Counted from the stretch's first letter, positions 9,158-19,281 are shown. The stretch: DNA of 64,000 nt from Seohaeicola saemankumensis (GCF_021021435.1 NZ_JAINWI010000010.1:62001-126000), one strand, 5' to 3'. Notes: generated by a model not told the origin, from the letters alone. Numbers and translations are program-made.

Positions 9158-10285
9158 TCAGGTCAGCACACCCTCATCACGCAACCGCGCCAGCTCTGCC
9201 GCATCATAGCCCAATGCCGACAGGATCGCGTCAGTATCCTGTCCGGCAGCACCCGGCGCGGCAGGGGCTGCGGCAGGGGTACGGTCAAAGCGCGGCGCAG
9301 GGGCGGCCTGCATGACGCCCCCCACCCTGACAAAGGTGCCCCGCGCGGCAGTTTGCGGATGATGCTCTACCTCGTCCCAGTCCAGCACAGGGGCGACACA
9401 GGCATCGGACCCTGCGAAAATCTCCATCCATTCGTCGCGGGTTTTGCGGGCAAAGACCTGGGCGTATAACGCGCGCCTGTCCGCCCATGTCGCGGGATCG
9501 GCCTGATCGTGGCAATGCGCGGCAGGCAATCCGGCCAGTTCGACCAGTTCGGCGAAAAACTGCGGCTCCAGCGGACCTACCGACAGGGCGCGCCCGTCCT
9601 TGGTCACATAGCAGCGGTAATAGGGCGCGCCACCGTCCAGCATATTTCCCTCGCGTCCCTTTCTCCACCAACCCTGCGCCAGCCCCTGATGGATCAACCC
9701 CATCATCGCGGGCACACCATCCACCATCGCGGCGTCCACAACCTGCCCGCGTCCTGACTTGCCTCGTTCGAACAGGGCGGCCAACACACCGAAGATCAAA
9801 AACATTGTCCCGCCACCATAATCTGCCACCAGATTGAGCGGCGGCACAGGCGGGCCATCCGCAGCGCCGATCGCCCCCAAGGCGCCGGACAAAGCCAGAT
9901 AATTGATATCGTGTCCTGCTGTCATGGCCAGTGGTCCGGTCTGCCCCCAGCCTGTCATTCTTCCAATGATCAACCTTGGATTGATCTCATGGCAATCCGA
10001 CGGGCCAAGCCCCAGTTTCTCCATCACACCGGGACGAAAACCCTCGATCAGGATATCGGCCTGCCCGATCAGGCGGCGCGCTGCGTCTAGCCCTAGCGGG
10101 GATTTCAGATTCAGCGCGACAGAGTGTTTTCCGCGCCGGTTCACCTCGGTCGGGTCGGCCGCAGCTGACTTGCGGTCGATCACGACCACTTCCGCGCCAA
10201 GATCCGCCAGCAATTGTCCCGCCAGCGGACAGGGGCCAAGCCCCGCCATTTCAACAATTTTCAATCCGTCGAGCGGCCCTGCCAT
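9158..10285 (-). CDS. CaiB/BaiF family CoA transferase (alpha-methylacyl-CoA racemase-like)
   Basis: This 375-residue protein belongs to the class III CoA-transferase fold. The N-terminus (LDGLKIVEMAGLGPCPLAGQLLADLGAEVV) and SVALNLKSPLG are closest to alpha-methylacyl-CoA racemases, which interconvert R and S 2-methylacyl-CoA for branched-chain beta-oxidation. The length fits the racemase branch. It converges on the Lrp gene with 4 bases between stops. Telling racemase from transferase would need a tree, so only the family is firm. Confidence 0.85.
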   Translation of the reverse strand: MAGPLDGLKIVEMAGLGPCPLAGQLLADLGAEVVVIDRKSAAADPTEVNRRGKHSVALNLKSPLGLDAARRLIGQADILIEGFRPGVMEKLGLGPSDCHEINPRLIIGRMTGWGQTGPLAMTAGHDINYLALSGALGAIGAADGPPVPPLNLVADYGGGTMFLIFGVLAALFERGKSGRGQVVDAAMVDGVPAMMGLIHQGLAQGWWRKGREGNMLDGGAPYYRCYVTKDGRALSVGPLEPQFFAELVELAGLPAAHCHDQADPATWADRRALYAQVFARKTRDEWMEIFAGSDACVAPVLDWDEVEHHPQTAARGTFVRVGGVMQAAPAPRFDRTPAAAPAAPGAAGQDTDAILSALGYDAAELARLRDEGVLT

Positions 10286-10842
10286 TCCAATGTGCCTCCA
10301 TACATGAAAGCTGCAAGTTTGCAGGTTGAACGCCGGATGCCAAGACCAGAACGGATGCAGCCCCCTGAGCGGACAGAGAGGCTAGAAAATGCGGCTAACG
10401 CCTTCAACGCCGGGTTGTCGGGATGTCATATCGCCGCATGGTTCGGCACAGTGTTCTGCTCTGCAATATCGCGCAAGCAAATTGGTGACCGAAACCGCGC
10501 AACCAGACTTTTGCAGGCCTTTACCCTTTTCAGAGAATGTGATTGAAACGAATAAAATTACACTCATATCTTTTATCTTTTGAATATGCTGTTCGTGCAG
10601 CAGTCAGCGGATAGACAAACAATCGGGGGAGTTGCGATCCGGTGGCCAGCGTTGAACAGTGACAGATTGTAGATTGATCTTAGCGAAGACGCGCTGCTTG
10701 ACTTCAATTGCATCTTTTTCGCAACAGGATGAAGACTTGCATCACATCAGGGCTATCACGCAGCGACTGACAAGGGGATGTGGTTGTCAAGGGTGACGCA
10801 CAGCGTTGCATTTACCCTCGAACCCCGGCGGGAGGGACAGGC
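10286..10842. other. intergenic region upstream of the hybrid kinase
   Basis: About 560 bases with no convincing gene. The middle (10540-10600) is AT-rich, unlike the surrounding GC-rich coding DNA. Short frames here lack ribosome sites and protein-like composition. TTGACT at 10699-10704 resembles a -35 element, but no good -10 was seen. It probably holds the promoters of the divergent CoA transferase and hybrid kinase genes. Confidence 0.5.
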
Positions 10843-13800
10843 TTGAAGCAGGAAACCATCGTCATTTCGTTTCTGAACGAACTTGTACGAACGCCGGCAG
10901 CAGATCTGGACACGGCGATCACGCGGGTTCTTGGCGGTATGGCGCAGATCTGCGAGGCGGATCGTGGATATGTCTTTCTTTTCCGTTCAGACGAGGTGAT
11001 GGACAATACACACGAATGGGTGGCGCAGGGCGTAGAGCCGATGCGCGACAAGCTGCAGGGTCTTCCCATCAGCGTCATTGATGGCTGGCAGGCGACGCTG
11101 GACGCGGACAAGGTCGTTCACATTCCAGCCGTGCGTGCATTGGCCGACGAAGCCCCTGAAAAGGCGACGCTCGAGATGCAGGACATCCTGTCCGTGATGG
11201 TCGTCCCGATCCTTGAAGACGATCGTCTGGTGGGCCTTGCCGGGCTGGACCGCACGAAAGTGGAAGCACCGTTCACGGATGACCAAATCAAGATGCTGCG
11301 GGCCGTTGCGGATCTGATCCAATCTGCGCTGATGCGAAAAGAGGCCGTAAAAGACCTTGAGCGGACCAAGGACAAACTGGAGCTGACGCTGGCCGCCCTG
11401 CCCGATCTGCTACTAGAAGTGGATCACGACGGCATCTATCGCAGATCGCATCATACGCTCAATCACGGGTGGGCCTACGAGCCGAACGCGGTTCTGGGAA
11501 AAACTCTGGAAGAGGTGCTGCGCCCCGAGATCGCAGCCGAACGTCGCCGCATGATGGCCGAGGTTCGGGAAGGCAAGGTCATAACCGGTGTCGAGCAATT
11601 GCTGCACCTGGACGATCCGCAAAGCTGGGTCGAAGTCTCGGTGTCGCTGCGTGAGGGGCTTGGGCAGGACGATCCGGGTGGCTATCTGTTCCTGATCCGT
11701 AATATCAGCGAGCGGAAGAACCGCGAAGCCGAGTTGGCCGACGCGCGGATGGCTTTGACGCAGGCCTCGGAAGAACGCGACGCGGTGGCGTCGCGCCTGC
11801 ATGATCTGGCAAAGATCAGTGATGACTGGGTATGGGAACAGGACGCTGAAGGCCGGTATACCTTTATCTCACATAATATAGAGCGTTTTGGCGTCGGTGT
11901 TGATTTCTTTCTGGGTCGCTTGCGGATGGACGTCGCGCGCGATGCCGGCATTGATCCTGACGAGCCGGGCTTCAACTTGATCACCCAAAAGATGAAAGCG
12001 CGCGAACCATTCCGCAACGTGATCTACAAAGCCCCCAACCTTGAGGGTGACCCGATCTATTTTCGGTTCAGCGCATCCCCGATTTTCGATTCAGCAGGAA
12101 CATTCCTGGGCTATCGCGGCATGGGATCGGATGTAACCGAACTGCGCCGGAACGAAACCGAGGCGCGCGAAACCGCCAATCGCTTCGAGGCAATCATGGC
12201 GGCGGTGCCAGACCTGTTGTTCGAAATCGACGCCACGGGCCGGTACACCGGCTTTCTGGCCGGACCTAAACATATGCAGATGCCGGTCGAGGGGCCACTT
12301 GCCGGCAAGAAAATCGACGATGTTCTGCCGCCCGACGTGGCCGCAATCGCCCATGACGCGCTTGAACGGGTGATTGCCGAGGGCGCGATAACCGGTCTGC
12401 GCTATCCCCTCGAAATAAACGGGAAGCGCTATGCATTCGAGATTGCAGGCGCGCGCAAGGATTCCCCCCTGCCCGAGGGAATGACCAGTGCAATCTTTGT
12501 TGTGCGGGACGTGACAAACGATACGGCACAGCGTGAAGAATTGCTCAAGATGGGAAAGATTGTCGAGGCGATGACGAATTTCGTCGTTGTTGTCGACCGT
12601 GAACAACGGATTGTCTGGTTCAACCGTGCCTTCAGCGAAAAATGCGGTTGGACGCTGGACGAGGTGCGCGGCGCGCTGTTCGAGGATCTGGTTCGCTGCC
12701 CCGAGAGCGACAGCGCCGTAGATGACGCGTTGCAAGAAGCGCTTGCCCGAAAAGAGCCTTTCCGCGGCGAAACCATCAACAAGGATCGCCACGGCAATCG
12801 CTACTGGATCGACTTCAACGTCCAGCCGCTGTTCGGCGTGGACGGGGCGTTGCAGGGCTATGTCACCGTCGAGACCGACATTACCGAACACAAGCGCCAG
12901 CGTATCGAAGTCAACAGGCTTGCTGCCGAAGCCACGGCCATGCGTCAAAGGCTTGAGAATGCGCTTGATGCGCTGCCCGACAGTGTCGTGATCTTTGATT
13001 CAGAGGATAAGCTGGTCATCGCCAATTACGCCTATCGCAAGATGTTTCCGGGCCTCGATCCGATCCTCGTTGAAGGTGCGACGCTGGAGGGTATCCTCCG
13101 ACGCGGGCTTGAGATCAACGTATTGCCGGGTGGCGGAGACGGGGCCGATATCGACGCGGTTTTGGCTGAAAGGCTGCGTATCTACGCACAGCCACGCTTT
13201 GTAGACGAGGTGGCCCTGCCCGATGGCCGTTGGGTCCGGCGAATCAATGTCCGCACCTCTGATGGCGGCTGCATCACTGTGGCCATCGACATCACCACCA
13301 AACGCAACCAGATTATCGCCCTTGATGCGGCCAATGCGGAACTGACCAATGCGCTGAAAGACCGTGACGAGGTCGAACAGCAACTGACCAAGGTCATGGA
13401 AGGGGCCGCAATCGGTACATGGGAATGGAATGCCGCATCGAACCGCCTGACCGTGGGCGGCGAGTGGCGCCAAATCCTTGGTTACGACAAAAGCCAGACG
13501 CCGACCATGGATCTGGCAAGTTTCCGTACTCTGGTTCATCCGGACGATCTGCAGATCTTTGACAATCTCGGTCATGTCGGCAGCGAAAACGCGACCGCCA
13601 TGGCCGAAAGCGAATTCCGGATGCGCCATAGTGACGGTCACTGGATATGGATCTTGTCCCGCAGCCAGATTACCCGTTTCGGTCCCGACGGTTCGCCCGA
13701 AGTGATCGGCGGTGTGCATCTGAATATTTCGGACCGCAAGAAGTTGGAGCAGGATCTTGAGGCTGGCAAAGGCTTTCTTGAACAGGTCATGGATGCGAGC

Positions 13801-15324
13801 ATTGCAGCCATCGTCGTGATGAATGGCGAAGGCCGTATCATCTATGCCAATAGCGAGGCCGAGCGCATCCTAAGCCTCACGCGCGACAACATGACGGATC
13901 TGACTTATAACGCACCTGTCTGGCGCTCCAGCCGTCTGGATGGCTCGCCTATTCCGGACGAAGAGTTGCCCTTCTCGCGCGCGATATCCGAAGGCAAACC
14001 CGTGCGCGACGTCCGTTTTGCCATCCAATGGGACGACGGCACAAAGCGCTTCATCTCGGTCAATGCGGTCGCCTTTACGGGCGAGGGCAACGAAATGCGC
14101 GTTGTGACCTCGTTCAACGATATCACCGAGGAACTGGCGACGAACCTGCGTCTGGAACAGGCGCGTATCCAGGCCGAAGAAGCCAGCAAATCGAAGTCCA
14201 TGTTCCTTGCCAATATGAGCCACGAGATCCGGACCCCGTTGAACGGCGTGCTGGGCATGGCCGAAGTGCTGGAAGGTACGCTGACCGAAGATCGCCAGCG
14301 CCGTATGATCGGTACGATCCGCAGTTCCGGCGAGATGCTTCTCAGCATTCTCAATGACATCCTCGATATGTCCAAAATCGAAGCCGGCAAAATGGAGATC
14401 GAGAAAGTCCCTTTCATTGTCAACGACCTGGCCCAACCGGTCGAGGCGCTAAACGCGATCCGCGCCGAAGAGAAGGGGCTGGAATTCCGCGTTCATACAA
14501 ACAGCGGATGCGCGCTGCCGGTCTTGGGCGATCCCCACCGGATCAGCCAAATCCTGAACAACCTGCTGCACAACTCGATCAAGTTTACCGACAAAGGCTC
14601 GGTAACGCTGACCATGCAGTGCCAGCCTGGTGATCCGCTGGACATCGAGGTCAGCGACACCGGCATGGGCATGTCCGCAACACAGGTGGCGCGTATTCTG
14701 GATAGTTTCGAACAGGCCGATGGCACCATCACACGGCGTTTCGGTGGCACCGGCTTGGGTATGTCTATCGTGCGCCAGTTGGTTGCGTTGATGGAGGGCG
14801 AGATTTCCGTCGAAAGCCAGCCGGGCATGGGCACAACGATCCGTGTGCGGCTCCCCCTTCCCGCAGCAGAAATGCCACATGCGCCCGAAAGAGAACGCGT
14901 TGCCCAGATTGCGGAACAGAATATCTGTCTGGCGCATCTGCGGGCACTGGTCGCGGATGACAATCCGACCAACCGTATCGTGATCGAGGAAATGCTGAGC
15001 GGGACCGGCATGGACATCGTAATGGTTGAAAATGGGCGTGAAGCTGTCGACGCATGGTCGACCAGTGCCGAGAATGGCAGGCCTTTCGATATCATCCTGA
15101 TGGATATTTCGATGCCTGTCATGGACGGCGTCACGGCTCTGGGAGAGATACGGGACCAAGAATACCATAGAGGTGTGTCACCCGTCTCGGTTATTGCTGT
15201 CACGGCGAACGCAATGCCGCATCAGGTGGCGGATTATCTGATTGCTGGCTTTGACACGCATCTGGCCAAACCGTTCAAGCGCGCCGAATTGTTACATGCA
15301 ATCCTGACCCTGACGCAGGATTAA
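10843..15324 (+). CDS. hybrid sensor histidine kinase with GAF, seven PAS and receiver domains
   Basis: About 1493 residues with no transmembrane segment, so a cytoplasmic sensor. In order: GAF (about 20-165), seven PAS-like domains to about 1075, HisKA with phospho-acceptor His in NMSHEIRTPLNG, HATPase (HNSIKF, DTGMGM, GGTGLGMSIV), and a C-terminal receiver with phospho-acceptor Asp in ILMDISMPVMDG and Lys in LAKPFK. The longest frame begins at a GTG (10780), but GGGAGG sits just before the TTG at 10843 and the GAF domain starts soon after, so TTG is preferred. Two receiver genes and an Hpt gene follow on the same strand, so this is probably a multistep phosphorelay. The signal is unknown. 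Confidence 0.92.
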   Translation: MKQETIVISFLNELVRTPAADLDTAITRVLGGMAQICEADRGYVFLFRSDEVMDNTHEWVAQGVEPMRDKLQGLPISVIDGWQATLDADKVVHIPAVRALADEAPEKATLEMQDILSVMVVPILEDDRLVGLAGLDRTKVEAPFTDDQIKMLRAVADLIQSALMRKEAVKDLERTKDKLELTLAALPDLLLEVDHDGIYRRSHHTLNHGWAYEPNAVLGKTLEEVLRPEIAAERRRMMAEVREGKVITGVEQLLHLDDPQSWVEVSVSLREGLGQDDPGGYLFLIRNISERKNREAELADARMALTQASEERDAVASRLHDLAKISDDWVWEQDAEGRYTFISHNIERFGVGVDFFLGRLRMDVARDAGIDPDEPGFNLITQKMKAREPFRNVIYKAPNLEGDPIYFRFSASPIFDSAGTFLGYRGMGSDVTELRRNETEARETANRFEAIMAAVPDLLFEIDATGRYTGFLAGPKHMQMPVEGPLAGKKIDDVLPPDVAAIAHDALERVIAEGAITGLRYPLEINGKRYAFEIAGARKDSPLPEGMTSAIFVVRDVTNDTAQREELLKMGKIVEAMTNFVVVVDREQRIVWFNRAFSEKCGWTLDEVRGALFEDLVRCPESDSAVDDALQEALARKEPFRGETINKDRHGNRYWIDFNVQPLFGVDGALQGYVTVETDITEHKRQRIEVNRLAAEATAMRQRLENALDALPDSVVIFDSEDKLVIANYAYRKMFPGLDPILVEGATLEGILRRGLEINVLPGGGDGADIDAVLAERLRIYAQPRFVDEVALPDGRWVRRINVRTSDGGCITVAIDITTKRNQIIALDAANAELTNALKDRDEVEQQLTKVMEGAAIGTWEWNAASNRLTVGGEWRQILGYDKSQTPTMDLASFRTLVHPDDLQIFDNLGHVGSENATAMAESEFRMRHSDGHWIWILSRSQITRFGPDGSPEVIGGVHLNISDRKKLEQDLEAGKGFLEQVMDASIAAIVVMNGEGRIIYANSEAERILSLTRDNMTDLTYNAPVWRSSRLDGSPIPDEELPFSRAISEGKPVRDVRFAIQWDDGTKRFISVNAVAFTGEGNEMRVVTSFNDITEELATNLRLEQARIQAEEASKSKSMFLANMSHEIRTPLNGVLGMAEVLEGTLTEDRQRRMIGTIRSSGEMLLSILNDILDMSKIEAGKMEIEKVPFIVNDLAQPVEALNAIRAEEKGLEFRVHTNSGCALPVLGDPHRISQILNNLLHNSIKFTDKGSVTLTMQCQPGDPLDIEVSDTGMGMSATQVARILDSFEQADGTITRRFGGTGLGMSIVRQLVALMEGEISVESQPGMGTTIRVRLPLPAAEMPHAPERERVAQIAEQNICLAHLRALVADDNPTNRIVIEEMLSGTGMDIVMVENGREAVDAWSTSAENGRPFDIILMDISMPVMDGVTALGEIRDQEYHRGVSPVSVIAVTANAMPHQVADYLIAGFDTHLAKPFKRAELLHAILTLTQD

Positions 15325-15518
15325 CAATAGCTTCTGCACGCCTTGGTTGATCGTCATGCAACAGGTGCGTGTGCAGCGTTAAAAAACGTCAACAATGGTC
15401 AGAGGATTTTCTTTCTTTTGCCCGAAAGTCGGGGTTTAACTATGGTCATTGCAAAAAAACGTCGGGTCCTGCAATGATGGGCGCCGGCGCGAATTGACTA
15501 TTATGGCGAAAAGTTGAA

Positions 15519-15920
15519 ATGACCTTCAAGATCCTTCTAGCCGAAGACGACGAAGTGACCCAGCAGATCGTGAGATCGCTGCTGTCTGGGATTGCTGGTA
15601 TTGATGTGACAGTGACAGATGACGGACGCCAAGCTTTGGAGGCCGCGCTGAAGCAACCCTATGATCTGATGATTTTCGATCAGAACATGCCCCACATCAA
15701 CGGCGACCGTGTGATCCGGCATCTCAGGGCCGGCAATTCCTGTAACAGGGATACCCGTGTGATCCGTTTCACAGCCGAAGCCGAAGCGTTGCGCCAGCCG
15801 CCTTCGGGCTGCCACTCGGATATTATCATGCCGAAACCGATCCGCGGCGCGGAATTCGTTGGGGTGATTGAAGGGGTTATGGCAAACAGGTCGCACACCC
15901 ATGAAAACGGTATCCTATAG
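15519..15920 (+). CDS. single-domain response regulator
   Basis: This 133-residue protein is one receiver domain: acidic pair EDDE near the N-terminus, phospho-acceptor Asp in DLMIFDQNMP, Thr in RFTAEAEA and Lys in IMPKPI. No output domain follows. It lies 194 bases after the hybrid kinase and before a second regulator, so it probably shuttles phosphate within the relay or acts by protein binding. The ribosome site is weak. Confidence 0.88.
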   Translation: MTFKILLAEDDEVTQQIVRSLLSGIAGIDVTVTDDGRQALEAALKQPYDLMIFDQNMPHINGDRVIRHLRAGNSCNRDTRVIRFTAEAEALRQPPSGCHSDIIMPKPIRGAEFVGVIEGVMANRSHTHENGIL

Positions 15921-16004
15921 GTTGAAAAATGCTGTAAATTTGCCCTACTCCCGACATATTCCGTTGGCACCTTGAGACGAAATAGATGATCGAGGATTGG
16001 CAGA

Positions 16005-16970
16005 ATGAAAGACCTTCGGATACTTGCAGTTGACGACGACAAAGCCTTCCAGATGGTGTTGCAGGGCACGCTGGCACAGCTTGGCTATCACGACGTCACG
16101 AGCGTTCCCTCGGCCAGTGCGGCGCTTAAAGTCATTCGCAACAGCCCGCAGCTTTTCGACGGTTTCCTCCTCGATATCGAGATGCCTGAGGTCGATGGTG
16201 TCGAACTTTGCCGCCGAATCCGCGCCATGTCTGTCTATCGCAAGACACCGATCATCATGGTGACGTCGCTCGCCGACAAGCATTTCGTTGACGGGGCTTT
16301 CGCTGCAGGCGCTACCGATTATTTCACCAAACCGCTGGATGAAATCGAACTGCGCGCGCGCCTTCAGGTGATGCGCCAACTGGTCGACGAACGTCAGCGC
16401 GCGCTTGACCTGCTGGACGAGTTGAAATCCTGGTCCGATCTGCCGAAGTCGAAGGTCAAATTCGACGCGCCGCTCTCGGTGATCAGCGCGAACTGGATGG
16501 TGGAATATCTGGCGATGCAGAACCATCTGCTGACGCTTAACCGTCTTCAACTGTTCGGTCACGCCGCGATCGGCTTTACGGTGACCAATGCCGCCGAGGC
16601 CTTCCGCCTGACCGATCATGTCGGCTATATCGACTATCTTGCGAATATCGCCACGGTGATCGCCGAGACGCTCAAGACATCCCCCTTCAGCATGGCACAT
16701 GCCGGACAGGGCGATTTTGTTGTGTTGACCAACCGTACAGCTGTCAGCGATCCGCGGCGCCTGCAGGAAGACGTCCGCGCCGGTGTTGGCAGCTATCAGA
16801 AACTCTATTCCAGCCTTAGCCTGCCAAGCCCTGTCATTCAGGTAGGGACGCCGGTATCGGCCAGTATATTCAGCCAGCGCGCCGAAATCTCGTCGCTTCT
16901 GGACCGTGCACGTATGTCTGCACAAATCGGGCTGGAGGAAGGCTTTAGCCCACAGAAGCAAAGGGATTGA
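16005..16970 (+). CDS. response regulator with C-terminal degenerate GGDEF-like domain
   Basis: This 321-residue protein has a receiver domain (1-120: VDDDK, phospho-acceptor Asp in GFLLDIEMPEVDG, Lys in FTKPLDE), a short linker helix, then about 170 residues that I read as a degenerate diguanylate cyclase fold. GHVGYIDYLANIATVIAETL aligns with the helix before the active site, and HAGQGDFVVL takes the place of the GGDEF loop. The family signature is GGQGD-like rather than GGDEF, so cyclase activity is doubtful. The Hpt gene follows immediately. Receiver identity is firm; the C-terminal reading is inference from pattern. Confidence 0.8.
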   Translation: MKDLRILAVDDDKAFQMVLQGTLAQLGYHDVTSVPSASAALKVIRNSPQLFDGFLLDIEMPEVDGVELCRRIRAMSVYRKTPIIMVTSLADKHFVDGAFAAGATDYFTKPLDEIELRARLQVMRQLVDERQRALDLLDELKSWSDLPKSKVKFDAPLSVISANWMVEYLAMQNHLLTLNRLQLFGHAAIGFTVTNAAEAFRLTDHVGYIDYLANIATVIAETLKTSPFSMAHAGQGDFVVLTNRTAVSDPRRLQEDVRAGVGSYQKLYSSLSLPSPVIQVGTPVSASIFSQRAEISSLLDRARMSAQIGLEEGFSPQKQRD

Positions 16971-16975
16971 CGGGG

Positions 16976-17326
16976 ATGAACGCCAACGCTGCCAGAAAGG
17001 TGCCAGACGGACTGCCGGACATGCTGCACGCAGCGCATCAGGTCTTTGTCAATCTGACGACAGACAGGATTTTGCGCATCGAAGCGCTGAAGGAAGCCGT
17101 GCATAAGGGCGAGGAACCCGTTCCCTCCCTTACCGAGATCGCGCAGATCTCGCACAAGATTGCGGGTGTCGCGGGCACATTGGGTTACCCCGATATTGGC
17201 GATCGCGCCCGATCAGTCGAACAGCGCCTGAAGTCCGACCTTGGCACGGACGAGCCATTGCGGAGCTGGAGCACGATCGCACCCGATATCGAGGCCTTGC
17301 TGGACGCTCTGGAAGAACTGCTGTGA
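16976..17326 (+). CDS. histidine phosphotransfer (Hpt) protein
   Basis: This 116-residue helical protein carries the Hpt signature SHKIAGVAGTLGY, with the His that accepts phosphate between receivers in multistep relays. A TTG at 16967 overlaps the previous stop, but the ATG at 16976, with AAGGGA upstream, is preferred. Its position directly after a hybrid kinase and two receivers makes it the likely missing transfer step. Sequence outside the motif is divergent, as usual for the family. Confidence 0.82.
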   Translation: MNANAARKVPDGLPDMLHAAHQVFVNLTTDRILRIEALKEAVHKGEEPVPSLTEIAQISHKIAGVAGTLGYPDIGDRARSVEQRLKSDLGTDEPLRSWSTIAPDIEALLDALEELL

Positions 17327-18001
17327 TCAAAGCGTTGGATATTTCCATTTCACATTAACGTCTCAAACCCGACTTGGTGAAGCGTCACGGGCTCGTGCGG
17401 GGCGGATATGCGCAACATCCTGCAGCAGAAGGCCTGAACCGGAAATCGTAAAGTCGCCTTAAAGGTGATTTTATGCTGGCTGTTGGCAGCGCACCCCCCC
17501 CCTCATTGAAAGCCTGCTCAGACTCGATCTGTCGAATGGCACGATTTCCCCTTTATTGACCACGATTGAGTGACAATAAAAGCACGGTACAGCCATGACA
17601 GACAGCGCTGACCCATCAATCTTGCAATTGAAAAAGCTACCTAAAATTTGCCACAATCCAAGCTGCCACACATCTCAAAAGCATGTGTGCCAGCATCTTT
17701 CCGGGGCATGAGACAACATTCGAAGTATTCTTTAGGCCCTTGCTTTGCTGTGATTTTTTGAAGTTTCGTGTAACGCGATCCGCGTCCGCGTTGGGAACTT
17801 TAACAGCACAACGCACCAAATATAGAAATATACTTTAGGTAGTTTTTTCCTTGAATATTTAGCTTTCTCCAAGGCTATAACTGCCTTTTTCGCGTCACAA
17901 TTCAATTTTCATTCACCAGCCTTATTGGTAGATAATCCCGCTATGAGATGAATGCCCGACTTGCGAGCTTAGTCTCCAGACTTTTGACGGGAGTGACTTA
18001 G
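17327..18001. other. gene-poor AT-rich spacer
   Basis: About 675 bases with no credible coding frame. The right half (about 17640-17960) is clearly more AT-rich than the flanks. A run of nine C occurs near 17496. It separates the phosphorelay genes from the adhesin region and probably holds the promoter of the lipoprotein gene. No repeat, tRNA or recognisable RNA was seen. Confidence 0.5.
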
Positions 18002-18580
18002 ATGTTCACCACACCAAAAACCCTTTTGAAAACTCTCTCGGCAGGCAGCATTTTGACGCTTGCTGCTGCCTGTGCTCAACCTCAGCCTGTGCCGATTGTT
18101 GCGGATATGTATTTTGACAAGTTTTCTGCTGCGCAGTCTGCCGAGAATGGCGTGCCCTTCTGCGACCTGAACTCTGACGATTTCACACCGGAACTTGTCG
18201 CCCAGATCCGCAGCAATCCGAACTACGACCGCAACCTTGCCATCTGGCTAGAGGAATGCCCCGAACTGGCACTGGCCTTTGCTGACTATGGGACGGCGTC
18301 GATCGCATCGCCGGCAGCTGGCAGAAGAGACAGCGGATTGAACAGCGGTCGGTTGGGCGGAGGCGGCAAAGTCAAAGTCAAAGACAATCCCAAACCCAAT
18401 TCCAAACCCTCTCCCAAACCCGACCCCAAACCCAAACCCAAACCCGACCATAAACCCAAACCCGACCCCAAACCCAAACCCGACCATAAACCCAAACCCG
18501 ACCATAAACCCAAACCCGACCCCAAACCCAAACCCAAACCCGACCATAAACCCAAACCCGACCGTAAACCCAAAGTTTAG
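18002..18580 (+). CDS. putative lipoprotein with Lys-Pro repeat tail
   Basis: 192 residues, no recognised family. A hydrophobic signal segment (10-23) ends in LAAAC, a plausible lipobox with Cys24. A small, mildly acidic domain with two further Cys (about 35-100) comes next. After a Gly-rich hinge the last 70 residues are Pro at nearly every second position with Lys, Asp and His between, in repeats such as KPKPDH and KPKPDP. Such a tail is unfolded, extended and strongly basic. It could span the periplasm or bind peptidoglycan or acidic surface polymers. Function is unknown. Confidence 0.7.
   Translation: MFTTPKTLLKTLSAGSILTLAAACAQPQPVPIVADMYFDKFSAAQSAENGVPFCDLNSDDFTPELVAQIRSNPNYDRNLAIWLEECPELALAFADYGTASIASPAAGRRDSGLNSGRLGGGGKVKVKDNPKPNSKPSPKPDPKPKPKPDHKPKPDPKPKPDHKPKPDHKPKPDPKPKPKPDHKPKPDRKPKV
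18387..18576 (+). repeat. short tandem repeat encoding the Lys-Pro tail
   Basis: The 3' end of the lipoprotein gene is built from near-identical units of 12 and 18 bases, based on CCCAAACCCGAC followed by CATAAA or CCCAAA. Codons are uniform (CCC for Pro, AAA for Lys), which suggests expansion by slippage or recombination and a likely length difference between strains. It is coding and has no spacers, so it is not a CRISPR array. Confidence 0.85.
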
Positions 18581-18903
18581 TAACATGGAGAAGGCTGTAA
18601 CTTCTGCGAGTGTGCGGAGTCCGAGTTTTCGAATTCAAGTCCCAACTCCATCGGCGTAATGTGGTCGACATCATCTCAAGTGGACTACCAAGACGTGAGG
18701 TCGGCCCATTGTTTGACAGACGCTAGCCTCCACACCGCGTTGCTCTAAGATGTTGGTTGCGTGGCAGAACATGCGCGGTGCGGCGAACGGATATGTTCTG
18801 ACCGCATCGCGCACCAAAAGAGTTCGCCGCTTTCAGTCTCTGATTGCAAAAGCAGACAATCATCCAATTAGTCTAACCGGGCCCGCCCAAGAGGGACAAA
18901 ACC
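18581..18903. other. intergenic region without recognisable gene
   Basis: 323 bases between the lipoprotein and the small secreted protein. All frames are broken by stops. A minus-strand stretch reading VDHITPMELG faintly resembles transposase or HNH-type sequence but has a stop directly upstream and cannot be assigned. The last 20 bases contain the ribosome site of the next gene. Confidence 0.4.
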
Positions 18904-19212
18904 ATGCACAGTAAGGGATTATTTTTTCTGATCGGCTGCGTCCTGCCGATCTGTGTGATGCTGGTTGTTCCCAATATTGTCTCTGCCCAAGCACAGGATC
19001 ACAAAGGCATCAAACGGGCCTTTCTGGACCGCTACCTTGATTGCGCCGAGGCCCCCGATGCCGCGGCACGACTGGAATGCTATGATGCGCTTTTAGTGGA
19101 TATCCCGGCTTGGTTGGAAGATCCAGATGATGCGCAATCCAGCGCCATTCGGACGCGCGCCGAGGCGCCTCCCCTTGATGCCACACAAAGCAATGAGCCC
19201 GCCGAGCACTGA
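18904..19212 (+). CDS. small secreted protein of unknown function
   Basis: 102 residues with a good signal peptide (hydrophobic 6-27, cleavage probably after VSAQA). The mature part holds two Cys in YLDCAEAPDAAARLECYDALL, a spacing seen in small periplasmic helical proteins, and an acidic, disordered tail. AAGAGGGA lies nine bases before the ATG, so translation is credible. It is followed by the convergent cysteine protease gene. No function can be assigned. Confidence 0.65.
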   Translation: MHSKGLFFLIGCVLPICVMLVVPNIVSAQAQDHKGIKRAFLDRYLDCAEAPDAAARLECYDALLVDIPAWLEDPDDAQSSAIRTRAEAPPLDATQSNEPAEH

Positions 19213-19281
19213 ACGGAGACAGGGCCGTTTTTCAAAAGCTATCAAAGTTCATCATAGCGCTAAGGCATGTGCGCCTTGGGG

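Noticed and set aside
18387-18576. Short regular repeats as a CRISPR array
   Set aside because: The units are 12-18 bases, have no unique spacers, and lie in a protein-coding frame.
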